The notes under the pieces are model-generated. The model saw only the letters and a program-made list of their open reading frames with translations, searched no databases and had not been told where the DNA came from. Below, piece by piece: positions 19,401 through 27,774 of a stretch of DNA of 64,000 bases. The position numbers were made by a program, and so were the translations under genes. Source of the stretch: Paenibacillus xylaniclasticus (GTDB taxonomy: Bacteria; Bacillota; Bacilli; Paenibacillales; Paenibacillaceae); NCBI RefSeq assembly GCF_004001065.1, contig NZ_BIML01000001.1, positions 1 to 64,000 on the forward strand. The letters are read 5' to 3'. The stretch's first letter is position 1; each line of letters opens with the position of its first letter.

Positions 19401-19877
19401 AGCTTTCTGAACATCGCCCAATCGCGCCGCAGCGAATGGGAAGGATGGCGAAGATCGTCAGCACCAGATGAGATTAATCCTCCTGTATGGCGGCGTATTG
19501 CCGCACGTAGACCGAAGATCATCCCAGCCGATATGAGCGGTGCTGCACTGACAGGAACGCCGGGCAGTCCGGGAACGGTTACAGGACATGTAAGGATTGT
19601 AAAGGGGCTCGCTGATTTTCCTTCCGTTCATCCCGGCGATATTATTGTTGCTCCTTCGACGACACCTGCGTGGACCGTCTTGTTCGGCATAGCAGCAGCT
19701 ATTGTAACCGATGTCGGCGGAGCACTCTCGCATGCTGCTATAGTCGCTAGAGAGTATCGAATCCCAGCCGTGCTCGGTACGGGTAATGCTACAGCTGTGC
19801 TGAAGAACGGACAGTTGATCCGAATCGATGGCTCCTCCGGTCATATTACAGTACTCGATAAGGAGCCATCCCCTTGA
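16473..19877 (+). CDS. Alpha/beta hydrolase fused to rifampicin-phosphotransferase-like enzyme
   Basis: 1134 residues. The N-terminal 290 residues are an alpha/beta hydrolase: nucleophile motif CAHSDGAM (Ser113), an Asp in HASKDRIL and a His in GGGHMFPY. From about 294 the protein matches the PEP-synthase superfamily: an ATP-binding domain (AVRSSSALED, ASFAGQYETILN, GIIVQTML, ending VLQTRPI near 608), a long helical middle, and a C-terminal swivelling phosphohistidine domain (TDVGGALSHAAIVAREY, His1087). There is no PEP/pyruvate barrel and the His domain comes last, as in rifampicin phosphotransferase, not PEP synthase. The middle domain would then bind the substrate to be phosphorylated. Self-resistance or a tailoring step is likely. 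Confidence 0.87.
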   Translation: MSDSRNRYRVSDQQIEKDIAWCENAWTPRMVGSRTMHVIERGTGVPLVLIPVFTGTEFIYLPQLRSLSNTFRVLLYKRRESVCAVISLEDRVEELRDLLDAHRIEQTHLCAHSDGAMVAIAFAAKYPERVLSLALFCVADIYRIPPQPFMQLYMQQLEKHPLEHLVPDSVLKRLLAYYGSSNSGFTLKQIAAQTAKIADFAKFFKYSMLPLLLDYDGRKLAPRVTCPVLLIHHASKDRILRMKQMESLASLFPDCRGLRIVQGGGHMFPYCASEEVNYYLEQFYDELADHALDTPHIVTIDEPAALHSVLVGRKASNLALLVKQRLKVPPAFVITADALSAEAKRWGAPLRSADADATDVSAAMRSATITKLIRDGALSTSFERELKAAYEQLLQNTGGSPVAVRSSSALEDLGEASFAGQYETILNVTSYTQLLKSVKQCLASYWSERAIGYRMNAKLEDGTIRMGIIVQTMLSPVSSGILFTRDPRIQAGEPRMVVNAVWGLGEAGVSGTVTPDEYGIDAKSGNLLYVSVGDKAFKLTGRQAGGVEEQALTAEEAKSRVLSDEQLSQLAAIGRRLEQYFDGPQDIEWGFDGVHFHVLQTRPITALYSPWTIDRRRHGYFIRWGAVLEWGKTPISPMTASILNEINFDKGLGPIGIHMRKDVIRLFDGYLYSQVAIKLTWRWLLTPFKLWKGYRTLHQSFDHEVDAYLKRIRPMIQLDASSCSTDELLHAIRSLSGVIGDAFAEIIVKYLGICMLSELLLARYYRWLSGDCEAGGHIPLLHGLSNKSLESDHLLWSLADELRRNEELMTLLERNEDAAAAMRASASGAQFMDRLHRALDEVGHRLQDLDITCSTSKDDPEGVLMLLRTMAVAGTANPADELASRSKERERRLELIRTAVRRRRFTGRWFESVYQLAARYNVIRENRPFYLGIGWQRLRELLLELGDRYVREGRLKRADDIFYIRLEELVSVQSTFSFLNIAQSRRSEWEGWRRSSAPDEINPPVWRRIAARRPKIIPADMSGAALTGTPGSPGTVTGHVRIVKGLADFPSVHPGDIIVAPSTTPAWTVLFGIAAAIVTDVGGALSHAAIVAREYRIPAVLGTGNATAVLKNGQLIRIDGSSGHITVLDKEPSP

Positions 19878-21337
19878 ATTGGAATAGACGATTTCTTGTC
19901 CTCTCGCTGCTGCTGGGCAGCTTGCTCAGCGCACTGGAGTTTACCGTTATTGCGTCCATCGCGCCATTGCTCGTCGCCGAGCTGGATAAGGCAGACTGGT
20001 TCGCATGGGCGTCCTCCGGCTACATGATTTCATCTACAGTGTTTACCTTAATTGCAGGTAAGCTGTGCGATCGGATCGGACGCAAACCTACGTTTATCGC
20101 CGGCACTGCCATCTTCGCCGCAGGCTCGATTGCGTGTGGGCTGGCTCCAAATATGCTCGTATTCATAATGGGCAGGCTCGTTCAAGGATTAGGAGGAGGA
20201 TTGATGGTCCCGGCCAGCTCGACGATTGTCGGTGATTTATATGAGGGTCAGCGGCGCGTCAAAATACAAGGGGGATTCGCAGCGACTTGGGGAATATGTG
20301 CAATTGCAGGCCCAGTAGTAGGCCGTTTCGTCGCGGTCCAATGGGATTGGCGCTGGCTGTTTCTCGGGCTTATCCCGATTTCCATCCTCATAATTGCTAT
20401 GATTTCGTTAACGATGCGCGAGACGATCATCAGTGAGAGCCGCACGCCTCTCGATTACAGGGGCATGGTGCTGTTATCAGGATCGATTTGCTCGTTGCTG
20501 CTGCTGTTCGAGACATCCGGGATGCTTCAGCTTAGCTTCTTTCTTACTGCTGTTATCCTGACTGGTCTATTGATCCGTTCCCTACGCGCTGCGACCGATC
20601 CGATTATAGAGCCCAGACTACTGCGGAGAGCCGATATTAACGTGATGTACGTTGTGGCAACGGTGATGGGGGCCAATACGTTTGTTGCAATAACATTTTT
20701 CCCTTTCACCGAGGCATGGGCGCTCGGTAAACAAGCAGCCGACAGCGGTCAGCTGCTTATTCCGCTAACATTAGGAGCGGTCGCTGCAACGATCAGCTGT
20801 GGAACACTTGTGAGGCTGTTATCGGTCAAAACGCTTCAGCTTATCGGGTTATCATTCATGCTGCTGGGCGATCTGATCGTGTGCATACTATCCGATTCAT
20901 CGTCTGAACGGCTAGTCTCTGTCTCAGCTGTCTGTATCGGTGTCGGTACAGGATTGCTCATGCCTCTGCTGTCCTCTTATATCCAGCAGGGAGCAAATTG
21001 GTCGGATAAAGGGATGCTGACGGCATATCTTTCTTTTTTCCGTTCGGTCGGCGGCTCGCTGGGCGTCATTGCGGCTGCTTTCTTGTTTAAACAATCATTG
21101 CCCGCCAGCTTCGATTGGGTTAGCTTGAATAGTCCGGATATTCATCATGAAGCAATTGCTGCCGATTTGAACTTGCCGATTTCATTCAAACAGACCGTTA
21201 TGAGCGGAATGCATACGGTATTCGGGCTGTGCGCCGCACTGTCGGCTGCAGGGATAGCAGCTGTGGCGATAATTCCACTTCAGTCTGTTATACACCACAA
21301 TAAGGAGAGTGATTGGAGTGACGGCGAACGAATGTGA
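19874..21337 (+). CDS. MFS drug exporter, DHA2 (14-helix) type
   Basis: 487 residues with about 14 hydrophobic helices. Motif A-like sequence GKLCDRIGRKPTF and the motif C-like stretch in helix 5 (GFAATWGICAIAGPVVG) mark the EmrB/QacA-type drug:proton antiporters. The start is TTG at 19874, with AGGAG 8 nt upstream; it overlaps the previous stop as TTGA, so translation is coupled. The likely role is export of the cluster product or self-resistance. Confidence 0.9.
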   Translation: MNWNRRFLVLSLLLGSLLSALEFTVIASIAPLLVAELDKADWFAWASSGYMISSTVFTLIAGKLCDRIGRKPTFIAGTAIFAAGSIACGLAPNMLVFIMGRLVQGLGGGLMVPASSTIVGDLYEGQRRVKIQGGFAATWGICAIAGPVVGRFVAVQWDWRWLFLGLIPISILIIAMISLTMRETIISESRTPLDYRGMVLLSGSICSLLLLFETSGMLQLSFFLTAVILTGLLIRSLRAATDPIIEPRLLRRADINVMYVVATVMGANTFVAITFFPFTEAWALGKQAADSGQLLIPLTLGAVAATISCGTLVRLLSVKTLQLIGLSFMLLGDLIVCILSDSSSERLVSVSAVCIGVGTGLLMPLLSSYIQQGANWSDKGMLTAYLSFFRSVGGSLGVIAAAFLFKQSLPASFDWVSLNSPDIHHEAIAADLNLPISFKQTVMSGMHTVFGLCAALSAAGIAAVAIIPLQSVIHHNKESDWSDGERM

Positions 21338-22562
21338 CGTTCTTATTGCAGGAGGAGGGATTGCCGGAGCAACACTTGCGCTCATGCTTGGACAGCAGGG
21401 CTTCAAGGTGACCGTCATCGAGCGTCAGAACCAATTTCCTAAAATCTATAAAGGCGAGTTTCTACAGCCCATTTCGATTGAAATATTGAATAAGCTCGGT
21501 ATTTTGCCGCAAGTCGCTGCTCACTGCGTCAAAGTAACGAAAATGAGCTACGGCATCGGAACAGAGAAGTGCATTACAGCGAGCTACGAGGACCTCGACA
21601 TACCGTTTCGGTACGGATTAAATGGCGATCATTATTTGATCCATGAAGAGGTTCTCAACGCAGCGAGTTCACTGCCTAACGTCACGATTATGCGAGGAGT
21701 AACCGCTCGTCGTCTGCTGCGTGAAGGCGGCCGTGTTGTCGGTCTTGAAGCGGCGCACAACGGCGACAAGCTGACGTTCGTAAGCCGCGTGCTCGTCGGC
21801 GCGGACGGAATTAAATCAGTCATCCGCGAGCAGCTGGCTGTTCCATACGAACTGTTGTCATACGAGGAGAAGAAGGCCAAAATTTGCGCCTACACGCTGC
21901 ACATGCCCGAGCCTCCGGAGGATGAAGTCGTATTTCTGTTCGGCAAAAGCAGTGGATGCGGAATTTTTCCGCTGTCGAACAATCGCATACGGATGTACTT
22001 GGCGATGACGAATGAGCTGTGGAATTCGATAAAGTCTAAAGGAGTGGAGGCCCTCCGCGAGATGGCAGCCGACTTTTTCCCTGCTTATAAGGAACAAATC
22101 GATCAGATTGAAGATATGAAGCAGATACAAATCATTCCATCATTTCACCTCCACACGAAAAGATGGGTGGCAGATGGAGCAGTTCTGCTCGGTGATGCGT
22201 GCCACGCGGTCAGTCCTGCACTGGGGCAAGGGATGAATTTGGCTATCCAAGGGGCAGACACATTAAGCCATACAATTGGAGAAGCATTGCGTATAGGAAG
22301 GACCGATGCCCAGACGCTTCGCCGTTACGAATATGAACGAAGAAAATTTGTCCGTCTCATTCAGCAAACGAGCAGCATTCATACGTATGCATGGCTTGTA
22401 AGCAATCCCGCCATCCAGACCGTACGCAACCGCCTGTTCAGACGAATCGGCAAATGCACATCGATCAAACAGACTCAGTTGGACATTGTAGCGGGCTATC
22501 GGAATGAGCACCCGCCGGTGAGTCAACTGATCCGGTTAATCGGCTTAGCACCTGCGAAATAA
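21318..22562 (+). CDS. FAD-dependent monooxygenase (PHBH/UbiH fold)
   Basis: About 414 residues. It shows the three marks of group A flavoprotein monooxygenases: the N-terminal dinucleotide fold VLIAGGGIAGATLA with a following ER, the DG motif LVGADGIKSVIR, and the GD motif LLGDACHAVSPALGQGMNLA. GTG 21318 is chosen over GTG 21309 because AAGGAG at 21302-21307 is properly spaced only for the former. It overlaps the exporter gene by 20 bp. It probably hydroxylates or epoxidises the product. It is the last gene of the operon; a strong hairpin follows. Confidence 0.9.
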   Translation: MTANECDVLIAGGGIAGATLALMLGQQGFKVTVIERQNQFPKIYKGEFLQPISIEILNKLGILPQVAAHCVKVTKMSYGIGTEKCITASYEDLDIPFRYGLNGDHYLIHEEVLNAASSLPNVTIMRGVTARRLLREGGRVVGLEAAHNGDKLTFVSRVLVGADGIKSVIREQLAVPYELLSYEEKKAKICAYTLHMPEPPEDEVVFLFGKSSGCGIFPLSNNRIRMYLAMTNELWNSIKSKGVEALREMAADFFPAYKEQIDQIEDMKQIQIIPSFHLHTKRWVADGAVLLGDACHAVSPALGQGMNLAIQGADTLSHTIGEALRIGRTDAQTLRRYEYERRKFVRLIQQTSSIHTYAWLVSNPAIQTVRNRLFRRIGKCTSIKQTQLDIVAGYRNEHPPVSQLIRLIGLAPAK

Positions 22563-22579
22563 TGGATAAAGTAATTAAT

Positions 22580-22628
22580 AATGACCCGAACCACCAATTT
22601 AGCTACAACATTAATGGTTCGGGTCATT
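22580..22628. terminator. Bidirectional terminator between operon and tetR
   Basis: Perfect 14-bp stem aatgacccgaacca / tggttcgggtcatt, 21-nt loop, AT-rich on both sides. It serves both convergent genes. Confidence 0.85.
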
Positions 22629-22646
22629 AATTATTTATAGGGTTTA

Positions 22647-23267
22647 TTATAAGACGCTGTCATTGCTGTAGTCCGATGCGCAAATTCCTCTTAACACGAT
22701 TTCGAGCTGCGCGCGAAACGATTCCTTCGGACTATAAGTATCGCCATCTCGAATCCAGTCAATCGTTGTATGAAAGTAGATTGCGAAGAGCAGAGAAACC
22801 GTTTGAACCGAATTTAGATCAGAACGTAATTCCCCGGAAGCGATGCCATTCTTAATGACTTCTTCGATGGCCGCCATCGCCTCGTTATAATTTTTACGCT
22901 CGCCAAACGTATAGCGGTACATAAATTCGTGCATGAAGAGCGAGACGTACAGTCTGTCTTCTTCATGGACGTCTGCCATCGCATCAAAGATCGCGTACAG
23001 CTTGTTCACGGCACCGTCAGCCTCGCTGATCCGCTGCTCGATCGCCTCCTTAATGAGCTTCACTCGTTTTTCACCGAAATGCGCGAGCAGCGCGTTTTTA
23101 TTCGCAAAATGATTGAACAGCGTCCCTTTGGCAACATCAGCCTTCTCTGCAATTTGCTCCATCGTCGCCTGCTCAAAGCCGACCTCAGTGAACAAAGCAT
23201 ACGCGGCTTCGACGATCTTTTGCTTCGTTTGAATTTTTCGTTTCTCGTATCGTGACATTTCACTCAA
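22647..23267 (-). CDS. TetR family transcriptional regulator
   Basis: 206 residues. The N-terminal helix-turn-helix reads IVEAAYALFTEVGFEQATME and AKGTLFNHFANKNALLAHF, typical of TetR. The C-terminal ligand domain is helical and ends with TetR_C-like sequence. The start is TTG 23267, with AGGGGGA about 8 nt upstream; ATG 23258 is an alternative. It is divergent from an MMPL exporter gene with an operator-like repeat between them, so it most likely represses that exporter and itself. Whether it also controls the PKS-like operon is unknown. Confidence 0.9.
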   Translation of the reverse strand: MSEMSRYEKRKIQTKQKIVEAAYALFTEVGFEQATMEQIAEKADVAKGTLFNHFANKNALLAHFGEKRVKLIKEAIEQRISEADGAVNKLYAIFDAMADVHEEDRLYVSLFMHEFMYRYTFGERKNYNEAMAAIEEVIKNGIASGELRSDLNSVQTVSLLFAIYFHTTIDWIRDGDTYSPKESFRAQLEIVLRGICASDYSNDSVL

Positions 23268-23314
23268 GCGGTCATCCCCCTAAACCAATCATTCAGAAAA
23301 CTTACAATATCAGG

Positions 23315-23356
23315 TTGAAAATAGCCAGTCGCTGATTTAAAATGTACCGTAGTACA
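23315..23356 (+). promoter_or_regulatory. MMPL promoter with overlapping TetR-type operator
   Basis: TTGAAA (23315-23320), a 17-bp spacer and TAAAAT (23338-23343) form a good sigma-A promoter. The inverted repeat TGTAC-CGTA-GTACA (23343-23356) overlaps the end of the -10 and the likely start of transcription, a usual place for TetR repression. Confidence 0.55.
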
Positions 23357-23423
23357 ATGTTGAACTGGAGTATAAAATATATGTTACTGAATTGGGCACG
23401 AATAACGTAAAAGGAGGTCCATT

Positions 23424-25703
23424 ATGTTCCGAAGACTCGGACTGCTTGCTTCGAGCTATCCGAAGGCAACGATTGTGCTCTGGCTGCTTGTGCTAGCCGT
23501 CTCGGTACCCTTCAGCTCCAAGCTTCAGGATAACCTAGCCGGAGGAGACTTGGCAATCCAGACGAGCGAATCTGCACAAGCAGATTCGTTCATTGCGGAG
23601 CATTTCGAAGGCGTATCGGCGTCACGGCTTATTATTGTAGCAGAGAGCAAAGAAACGTCACCGGAAGCTTCTGAATTCCGACAATTCGTCGAGCGGCTAC
23701 GAACGGTCACCGCCGGTAATCCAGACGTGTCGAGCATTTCCGATCCGTATGCTGCATCACAATCCGGTCAACTTGACTCTGATGCCAGGAGAGCGTTCAT
23801 TTATGCGAATTTGGACATGGAGGAGCAGCAAAGCCGTAAATTCATCAAGCAGCTACGCGAAGATATAAAGGACGTTACGCCGGACGGTTATACCGTGAAG
23901 CTGACCGGATCACCCGCAATGAATGCGGAGGGCAGCCAAATCGCGAAAAATAATGTGAAGACGGTTGAAAAAATCGGGCTGCCGTTCGTTTTTATACTGC
24001 TGCTGATCGTATTCCGTTCAGTCGTCGCCGCACTGTTGCCGCTGCTTACAGGGGTAATCGCTATTGTGCTGGCGATGGCTGCCGCCTTCTTCTTCTCTAA
24101 GCATATGGATTTAAGCTCGTTGTTGACGAACATTATTACGATGCTCGGTCTCGGCATTGCAATCGACTACGCCTTATTTATTACACAGCGTTATCGAGAT
24201 GAGCTTGCTTCCGGTAAAGATACGGGGGAGGCTGCGGTTAGCTCCGTAGCAACCGCCGGCCGCTCGGTCTTTTTCGCCGGCGTCACGGTAGCGATCAGTA
24301 CCGTATCGATTCTATTCTCGAATACAGCATTCGCACGTTCCATCGCATTAGGCGGTACGCTCGTCGTAATTGCTGCTGTCGTGGTATCCGTAACGCTGCT
24401 GCCCGCGGTCCTGACTCTCATAGGCAAACGAATTGATGCGCTCGCGATTCCATTTCTGCGTAGGCGTAAGGAAGGAGGAGGCTCGTGGCGTAAGTCGGTC
24501 ATCGCCATTATGCAGCGGCCGCTGCTGTATCTGGTGCTTGCACTCATTCCAATTGGCGTTTTCATTCCTCCATTGTTCCAGATTGAGCTGCATCTTCCGG
24601 CGGCCAACTTTAACGAGCTGCCGGAAGACAGCGAGGCTCGACAAGGTATGGAGGCTGTTACGGAGCAAATGGGGGCAGGGACATTATTCCCGGTTAAGCT
24701 GCTGCTGCAGTCAAGCGGCAATGTATTCGAGCCGGCTTCTATGGCTGAGCTTAGGCGGATAACCGATCAAATCCATACGCTTCCGAACGTCAAAGAGGTA
24801 CAGTCGATTCTGTCATTTGTGACGCCGGAACGAACGGCAGAGCAGTGGAGACATCTAATCGAGAGAGGCGACGAGCTGCAGGAGCCGATCAAAAGCCGCA
24901 TGCAGTCGTTCGTCAGCCGGGATGCGCGATCGACTTTACTATATATTGTGCCTGAGATGGAGGCGAGCTCGGCAGCAACGAGAGCACTAGTTGACAGCAT
25001 CAAAGATCACATTATGCCCGGAATATCATCGCAATTTACAGGAAGCGTTACGGGAGCAACGGCTTCCGGGCTCGATTATGACGCCGAAGTGCTGAGCCAT
25101 ATTCCAATCATCGTCAGCTTCGTACTCGTACTAACCTTCTTGCTGTTATATGCCGCTTTCCGGTCGATCGTTATCCCGCTGGTAGCAATCATCATGAATT
25201 TATTTGTGACAGCCTCGACATTCGGTTTTATCGTCCTTATGTATCAGTACGGCTATATGCCTGGAGCCGAGTCGTTCCCGCTTAATATTAACACTCCGCT
25301 GACATTGTTCGTGCTGTTGTTCGGACTCAGTATGGATTACGAGGTAATCCTTATTTCCCGAATGCGCGAGTACTACAAGGAAACCGGACAGCATGAAGAA
25401 AGCGTTACGGACGGGATCGTCACAACTGCAGGAATGATTAACGGTGCGGCATCGATCATGGTCGTCGTGTTCGGGGTTTTCTTGTTAGCAGATTTTCAGT
25501 TAATCGAGGAGCTTGGCGTAGGACTCGCTTTTGCGATTCTGATCGATGCGTTTCTCGTTCGCACGCTGCTGGTGCCAATTTCGATGAAGCTGCTTGGCAA
25601 GTATAATTGGTGGAGCTTCACCGACTGGCTGTCCGCGATCTTCACCAAGCAGCGGGCGTCTGTATATGACAGCCAGGTGAAGGAGGGCAAAAACGGTTCA
25701 TAA
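23424..25703 (+). CDS. MMPL/RND-type transporter
   Basis: 759 residues with two similar halves, each a first helix, a large outside loop and a group of helices. The Asp-containing helices read GLGIAIDYALFITQRYRDEL and FGLSMDYEVILISRMREYY, diagnostic for MMPL proteins. Members export lipids, polyketides and other hydrophobic compounds using the proton gradient. GGAGG precedes the ATG. Its place next to the PKS-like operon, and its TetR partner, suggest export of the same or another hydrophobic molecule. Confidence 0.93.
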   Translation: MFRRLGLLASSYPKATIVLWLLVLAVSVPFSSKLQDNLAGGDLAIQTSESAQADSFIAEHFEGVSASRLIIVAESKETSPEASEFRQFVERLRTVTAGNPDVSSISDPYAASQSGQLDSDARRAFIYANLDMEEQQSRKFIKQLREDIKDVTPDGYTVKLTGSPAMNAEGSQIAKNNVKTVEKIGLPFVFILLLIVFRSVVAALLPLLTGVIAIVLAMAAAFFFSKHMDLSSLLTNIITMLGLGIAIDYALFITQRYRDELASGKDTGEAAVSSVATAGRSVFFAGVTVAISTVSILFSNTAFARSIALGGTLVVIAAVVVSVTLLPAVLTLIGKRIDALAIPFLRRRKEGGGSWRKSVIAIMQRPLLYLVLALIPIGVFIPPLFQIELHLPAANFNELPEDSEARQGMEAVTEQMGAGTLFPVKLLLQSSGNVFEPASMAELRRITDQIHTLPNVKEVQSILSFVTPERTAEQWRHLIERGDELQEPIKSRMQSFVSRDARSTLLYIVPEMEASSAATRALVDSIKDHIMPGISSQFTGSVTGATASGLDYDAEVLSHIPIIVSFVLVLTFLLLYAAFRSIVIPLVAIIMNLFVTASTFGFIVLMYQYGYMPGAESFPLNINTPLTLFVLLFGLSMDYEVILISRMREYYKETGQHEESVTDGIVTTAGMINGAASIMVVVFGVFLLADFQLIEELGVGLAFAILIDAFLVRTLLVPISMKLLGKYNWWSFTDWLSAIFTKQRASVYDSQVKEGKNGS

Positions 25704-25863
25704 GATCGCACGCCTACTTTTCAGCGATGGCAGGGGCTGATGAGACTTGCCTGCGGCACAGTTTTGTTCGTTACGACGAGAGCTTGCTTTCACCACAACG
25801 ATGCTCCGTACATATACATAAATGTCCCAATTTATTATTGGTTAAATAAAGGTGTGATCTAAT

Positions 25864-26106
25864 ATGTACGGTAGTGGATATTATAACGGGCCGAAATATC
25901 GACAAAGAATCTCACTGCAGCAGGCGCAAGAAATCGCCCTCAGACATGTATCTGGGCAAGTTATTCATACCGGGATGGATTTTGAGAATGGCGTCTTCAT
26001 TTATGAGATCTTCATATTGACACCGCAAAATAAAATTTTCGAGGTTGAAATCATAGCTAGGACGGGACGGATCTTAAAAATTGAAGAGGAAGATGATTGG
26101 GATTGA
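25864..26106 (+). CDS. PepSY-domain protein, small
   Basis: 80 residues, no signal peptide. The sequence RISLQQAQEIALRHV...YEIFILTPQNKIFEVEIIARTGRILKIEEE follows the PepSY pattern: an A-x-x-I-A-L helix, then a three-strand sheet ending in G.I. PepSY domains often inhibit proteases; here it is stand-alone and apparently cytoplasmic, so the role is open. AAGGTG precedes the ATG and a perfect terminator follows. Confidence 0.8.
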   Translation: MYGSGYYNGPKYRQRISLQQAQEIALRHVSGQVIHTGMDFENGVFIYEIFILTPQNKIFEVEIIARTGRILKIEEEDDWD

Positions 26107-26141
26107 TCTAAATGATCGAAGGCTATTGCCGCACATAGACT

Positions 26142-26184
26142 GAGGGTCAGCGGCCGTTAACGGCCGCTGACCCTCGATTTTTTT
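26142..26184. terminator. Strong convergent terminator
   Basis: A 34-bp perfect palindrome (gagggtcagcggccgtt and its complement) followed by gattttttt. It lies between the PepSY gene and the convergent CBM2 gene. Confidence 0.93.
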
Positions 26185-26187
26185 GAT

Positions 26188-27465
26188 TTATGGATTACAG
26201 CCGATCCGCGAGCTGCTGAAGGCGATATCATCGAACCACAGCGTATCGCTGTCTCCGCCATAGCTTTCCCAGCCGAGCCGGAAATCGGTTGGCTTCGGAC
26301 GATACGTCGTGCCCCAGCCGTTCGCGTCAACATCAGGAGTCGGCGTGCTGTCGGCACGCAAGCCCGTTATTTCCTCGTCATTCAGCCACGTGCGGATGCC
26401 GTCTGCGCCAACCATTACCTCTACACACATCCATTGGTCGGTCGGCAGCGGCTTGCTGAGCGCAACACCTGCCGGGCTTTGTGCAGGAAGAGTAGCATCA
26501 TCATTCTCACGGTTCCACTGCAACGCTGCGTTTTGTCCGCCCATGCGAAGATCCTTGCCCGACGTCGTATCCTTCATCGCGAGGAAGGTAACGTGACCCT
26601 GAGGGAGTGGAGTTGTATGATTAACCCAGAATCGGGCGTAATAGTTCGGTCCTAGATTATCAAAAGCGGTAGTATTGGTGAGAAATACGTGGTTACAGTA
26701 GTTACCCCCACCGTTAACGCGTATCGAGGTGCTTCCGGAGTGAGCCTTCGTACGGTCGACGGTCACGGTGCCGGTTCCCGAGCAATTCGGCGTCGTCACC
26801 GACCAACTGCCGGACGGTGAACTGCCGGTTTGGTTTTCAAAGCTGTCGCAAACCGCAGCTCCATTACAGCCTGTTGGATTGGTTGGATTGGTTGGATTGG
26901 TTGGGTCTGTCGGGTTCGTTGGGTTCGTTGGGTTCGTTGGGTTCGTTGGATTCGTCGGATCTGTTGGATCTGTTGGGTTTGTCGGATTCGTCGGATCTGT
27001 TGGGTTTGTCGGATTCGTCGGTGTGCTGGAATCGCAAGAAACGCCGTTAAAGCTCCAGTTGGTCGGAGCATTCACCGTCGAATCGGAGTTGCTGGCTTGA
27101 TAACCGAAGCTCGTGCTTGCACCAGGGGCAAGATTTCCGTTATAGCCCGCGTCGCTAGCCGTTACAGTGCCCGAGGTTCCGGTCAATTTCGCGTTCCACG
27201 CATTCGATATCGTCTGACCTGAAGCGAGCGTAAAGGTCGTGTTCCATGTACTGATCGGCGACGTCCCATCATTCTTTACTGTAACGGTCGCTTGGTACGC
27301 GCCAGGCCAGGAATTTTCAAGCTTCCATGTAACCTGACAATCGGCAGCTGAAGCGGCAGACGTCGATTTCATTACAAGAGCCATCCAAACGGATGACAAT
27401 AGGATACTTACAATTAAGCAATAGAGAAATGTCCTTCTGGATTGTTTCCGGATCGAGCTTTCCAT
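26188..27465 (-). CDS. Secreted CBM2 protein with Cip1-like C-terminal domain
   Basis: 425 residues. The signal peptide has an Arg/Lys-rich start and ends near AASAADC. Residues about 40-145 are a family 2 cellulose-binding module (CQVTWKLENSWPGAYQATV, later GASTSFGYQAS and the Trp of NAPTNWSFNG). A linker of about sixteen NPT/DPT tripeptides follows. The C-terminal 215 residues (NRENDDATLPAQSPAGVAL, TDFRLGWESYGGDSDTLWFD) resemble, from memory, the jelly-roll domain of fungal Cip1 and its bacterial homologues, which may be lyases or cellulase accessory proteins. AAAGGAG precedes the ATG. The enzymatic activity is not established. Confidence 0.85.
   Translation of the reverse strand: MESSIRKQSRRTFLYCLIVSILLSSVWMALVMKSTSAASAADCQVTWKLENSWPGAYQATVTVKNDGTSPISTWNTTFTLASGQTISNAWNAKLTGTSGTVTASDAGYNGNLAPGASTSFGYQASNSDSTVNAPTNWSFNGVSCDSSTPTNPTNPTDPTNPTNPTDPTDPTNPTNPTNPTNPTNPTDPTNPTNPTNPTGCNGAAVCDSFENQTGSSPSGSWSVTTPNCSGTGTVTVDRTKAHSGSTSIRVNGGGNYCNHVFLTNTTAFDNLGPNYYARFWVNHTTPLPQGHVTFLAMKDTTSGKDLRMGGQNAALQWNRENDDATLPAQSPAGVALSKPLPTDQWMCVEVMVGADGIRTWLNDEEITGLRADSTPTPDVDANGWGTTYRPKPTDFRLGWESYGGDSDTLWFDDIAFSSSRIGCNP
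26873..27022 (-). repeat. Coding repeats of a Pro-Thr linker
   Basis: Degenerate 9-bp units encode NPT or DPT tripeptides, about sixteen copies in a row. It is a typical flexible linker between a carbohydrate-binding module and the next domain, and prone to length change by slippage. Confidence 0.9.
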
Positions 27466-27774
27466 TACTTTAACTCCTTTCGAATTCTAATTATCGAATG
27501 TACATATCACATCTGTGTGGAATAGGTTAGGCCTCCTTTTCCGACCAATCGCTAGAATGAATGATGACTAATACCGTATTAAAGCTTTGTGTAAGCATTG
27601 TCATATTCTCCCTTGACAACAACAACCGTTACCGATTCCATGCTGAACTATATGAGCGTCGTTATATTCTGTTCTTCTTCTCACCCCCTAATTGCTTACG
27701 AATATCATTATACGCCCATCGGACTAAAAATAGTTTATTCTATCAAAAATGTTTATTTTTATATGTTCCAATGA
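27466..27774. other. Intergenic region between CBM2 gene and pseudogene
   Basis: It holds the promoter region of the leftward CBM2 gene and the lost 5' end of the nitronate monooxygenase. TTGACA occurs near 27614 on the + strand without a good -10. A 97-codon open frame starting at 27561 has no ribosome site and no protein-like composition. Nothing else was recognised. Confidence 0.35.

Noticed and set aside
17350-19877. Phosphoenolpyruvate synthase (ppsA)
   Set aside because: The phosphohistidine domain is C-terminal and no PEP/pyruvate TIM barrel exists; order fits rifampicin phosphotransferase.
26873-27022. CRISPR-like array
   Set aside because: Units are 9 bp coding repeats without spacers; they encode a Pro-Thr linker.
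26768-27100. Val-Gly-Phe repeat ORF on the + strand
   Set aside because: It is the antisense reading of the NPT/DPT linker of the CBM2 gene.
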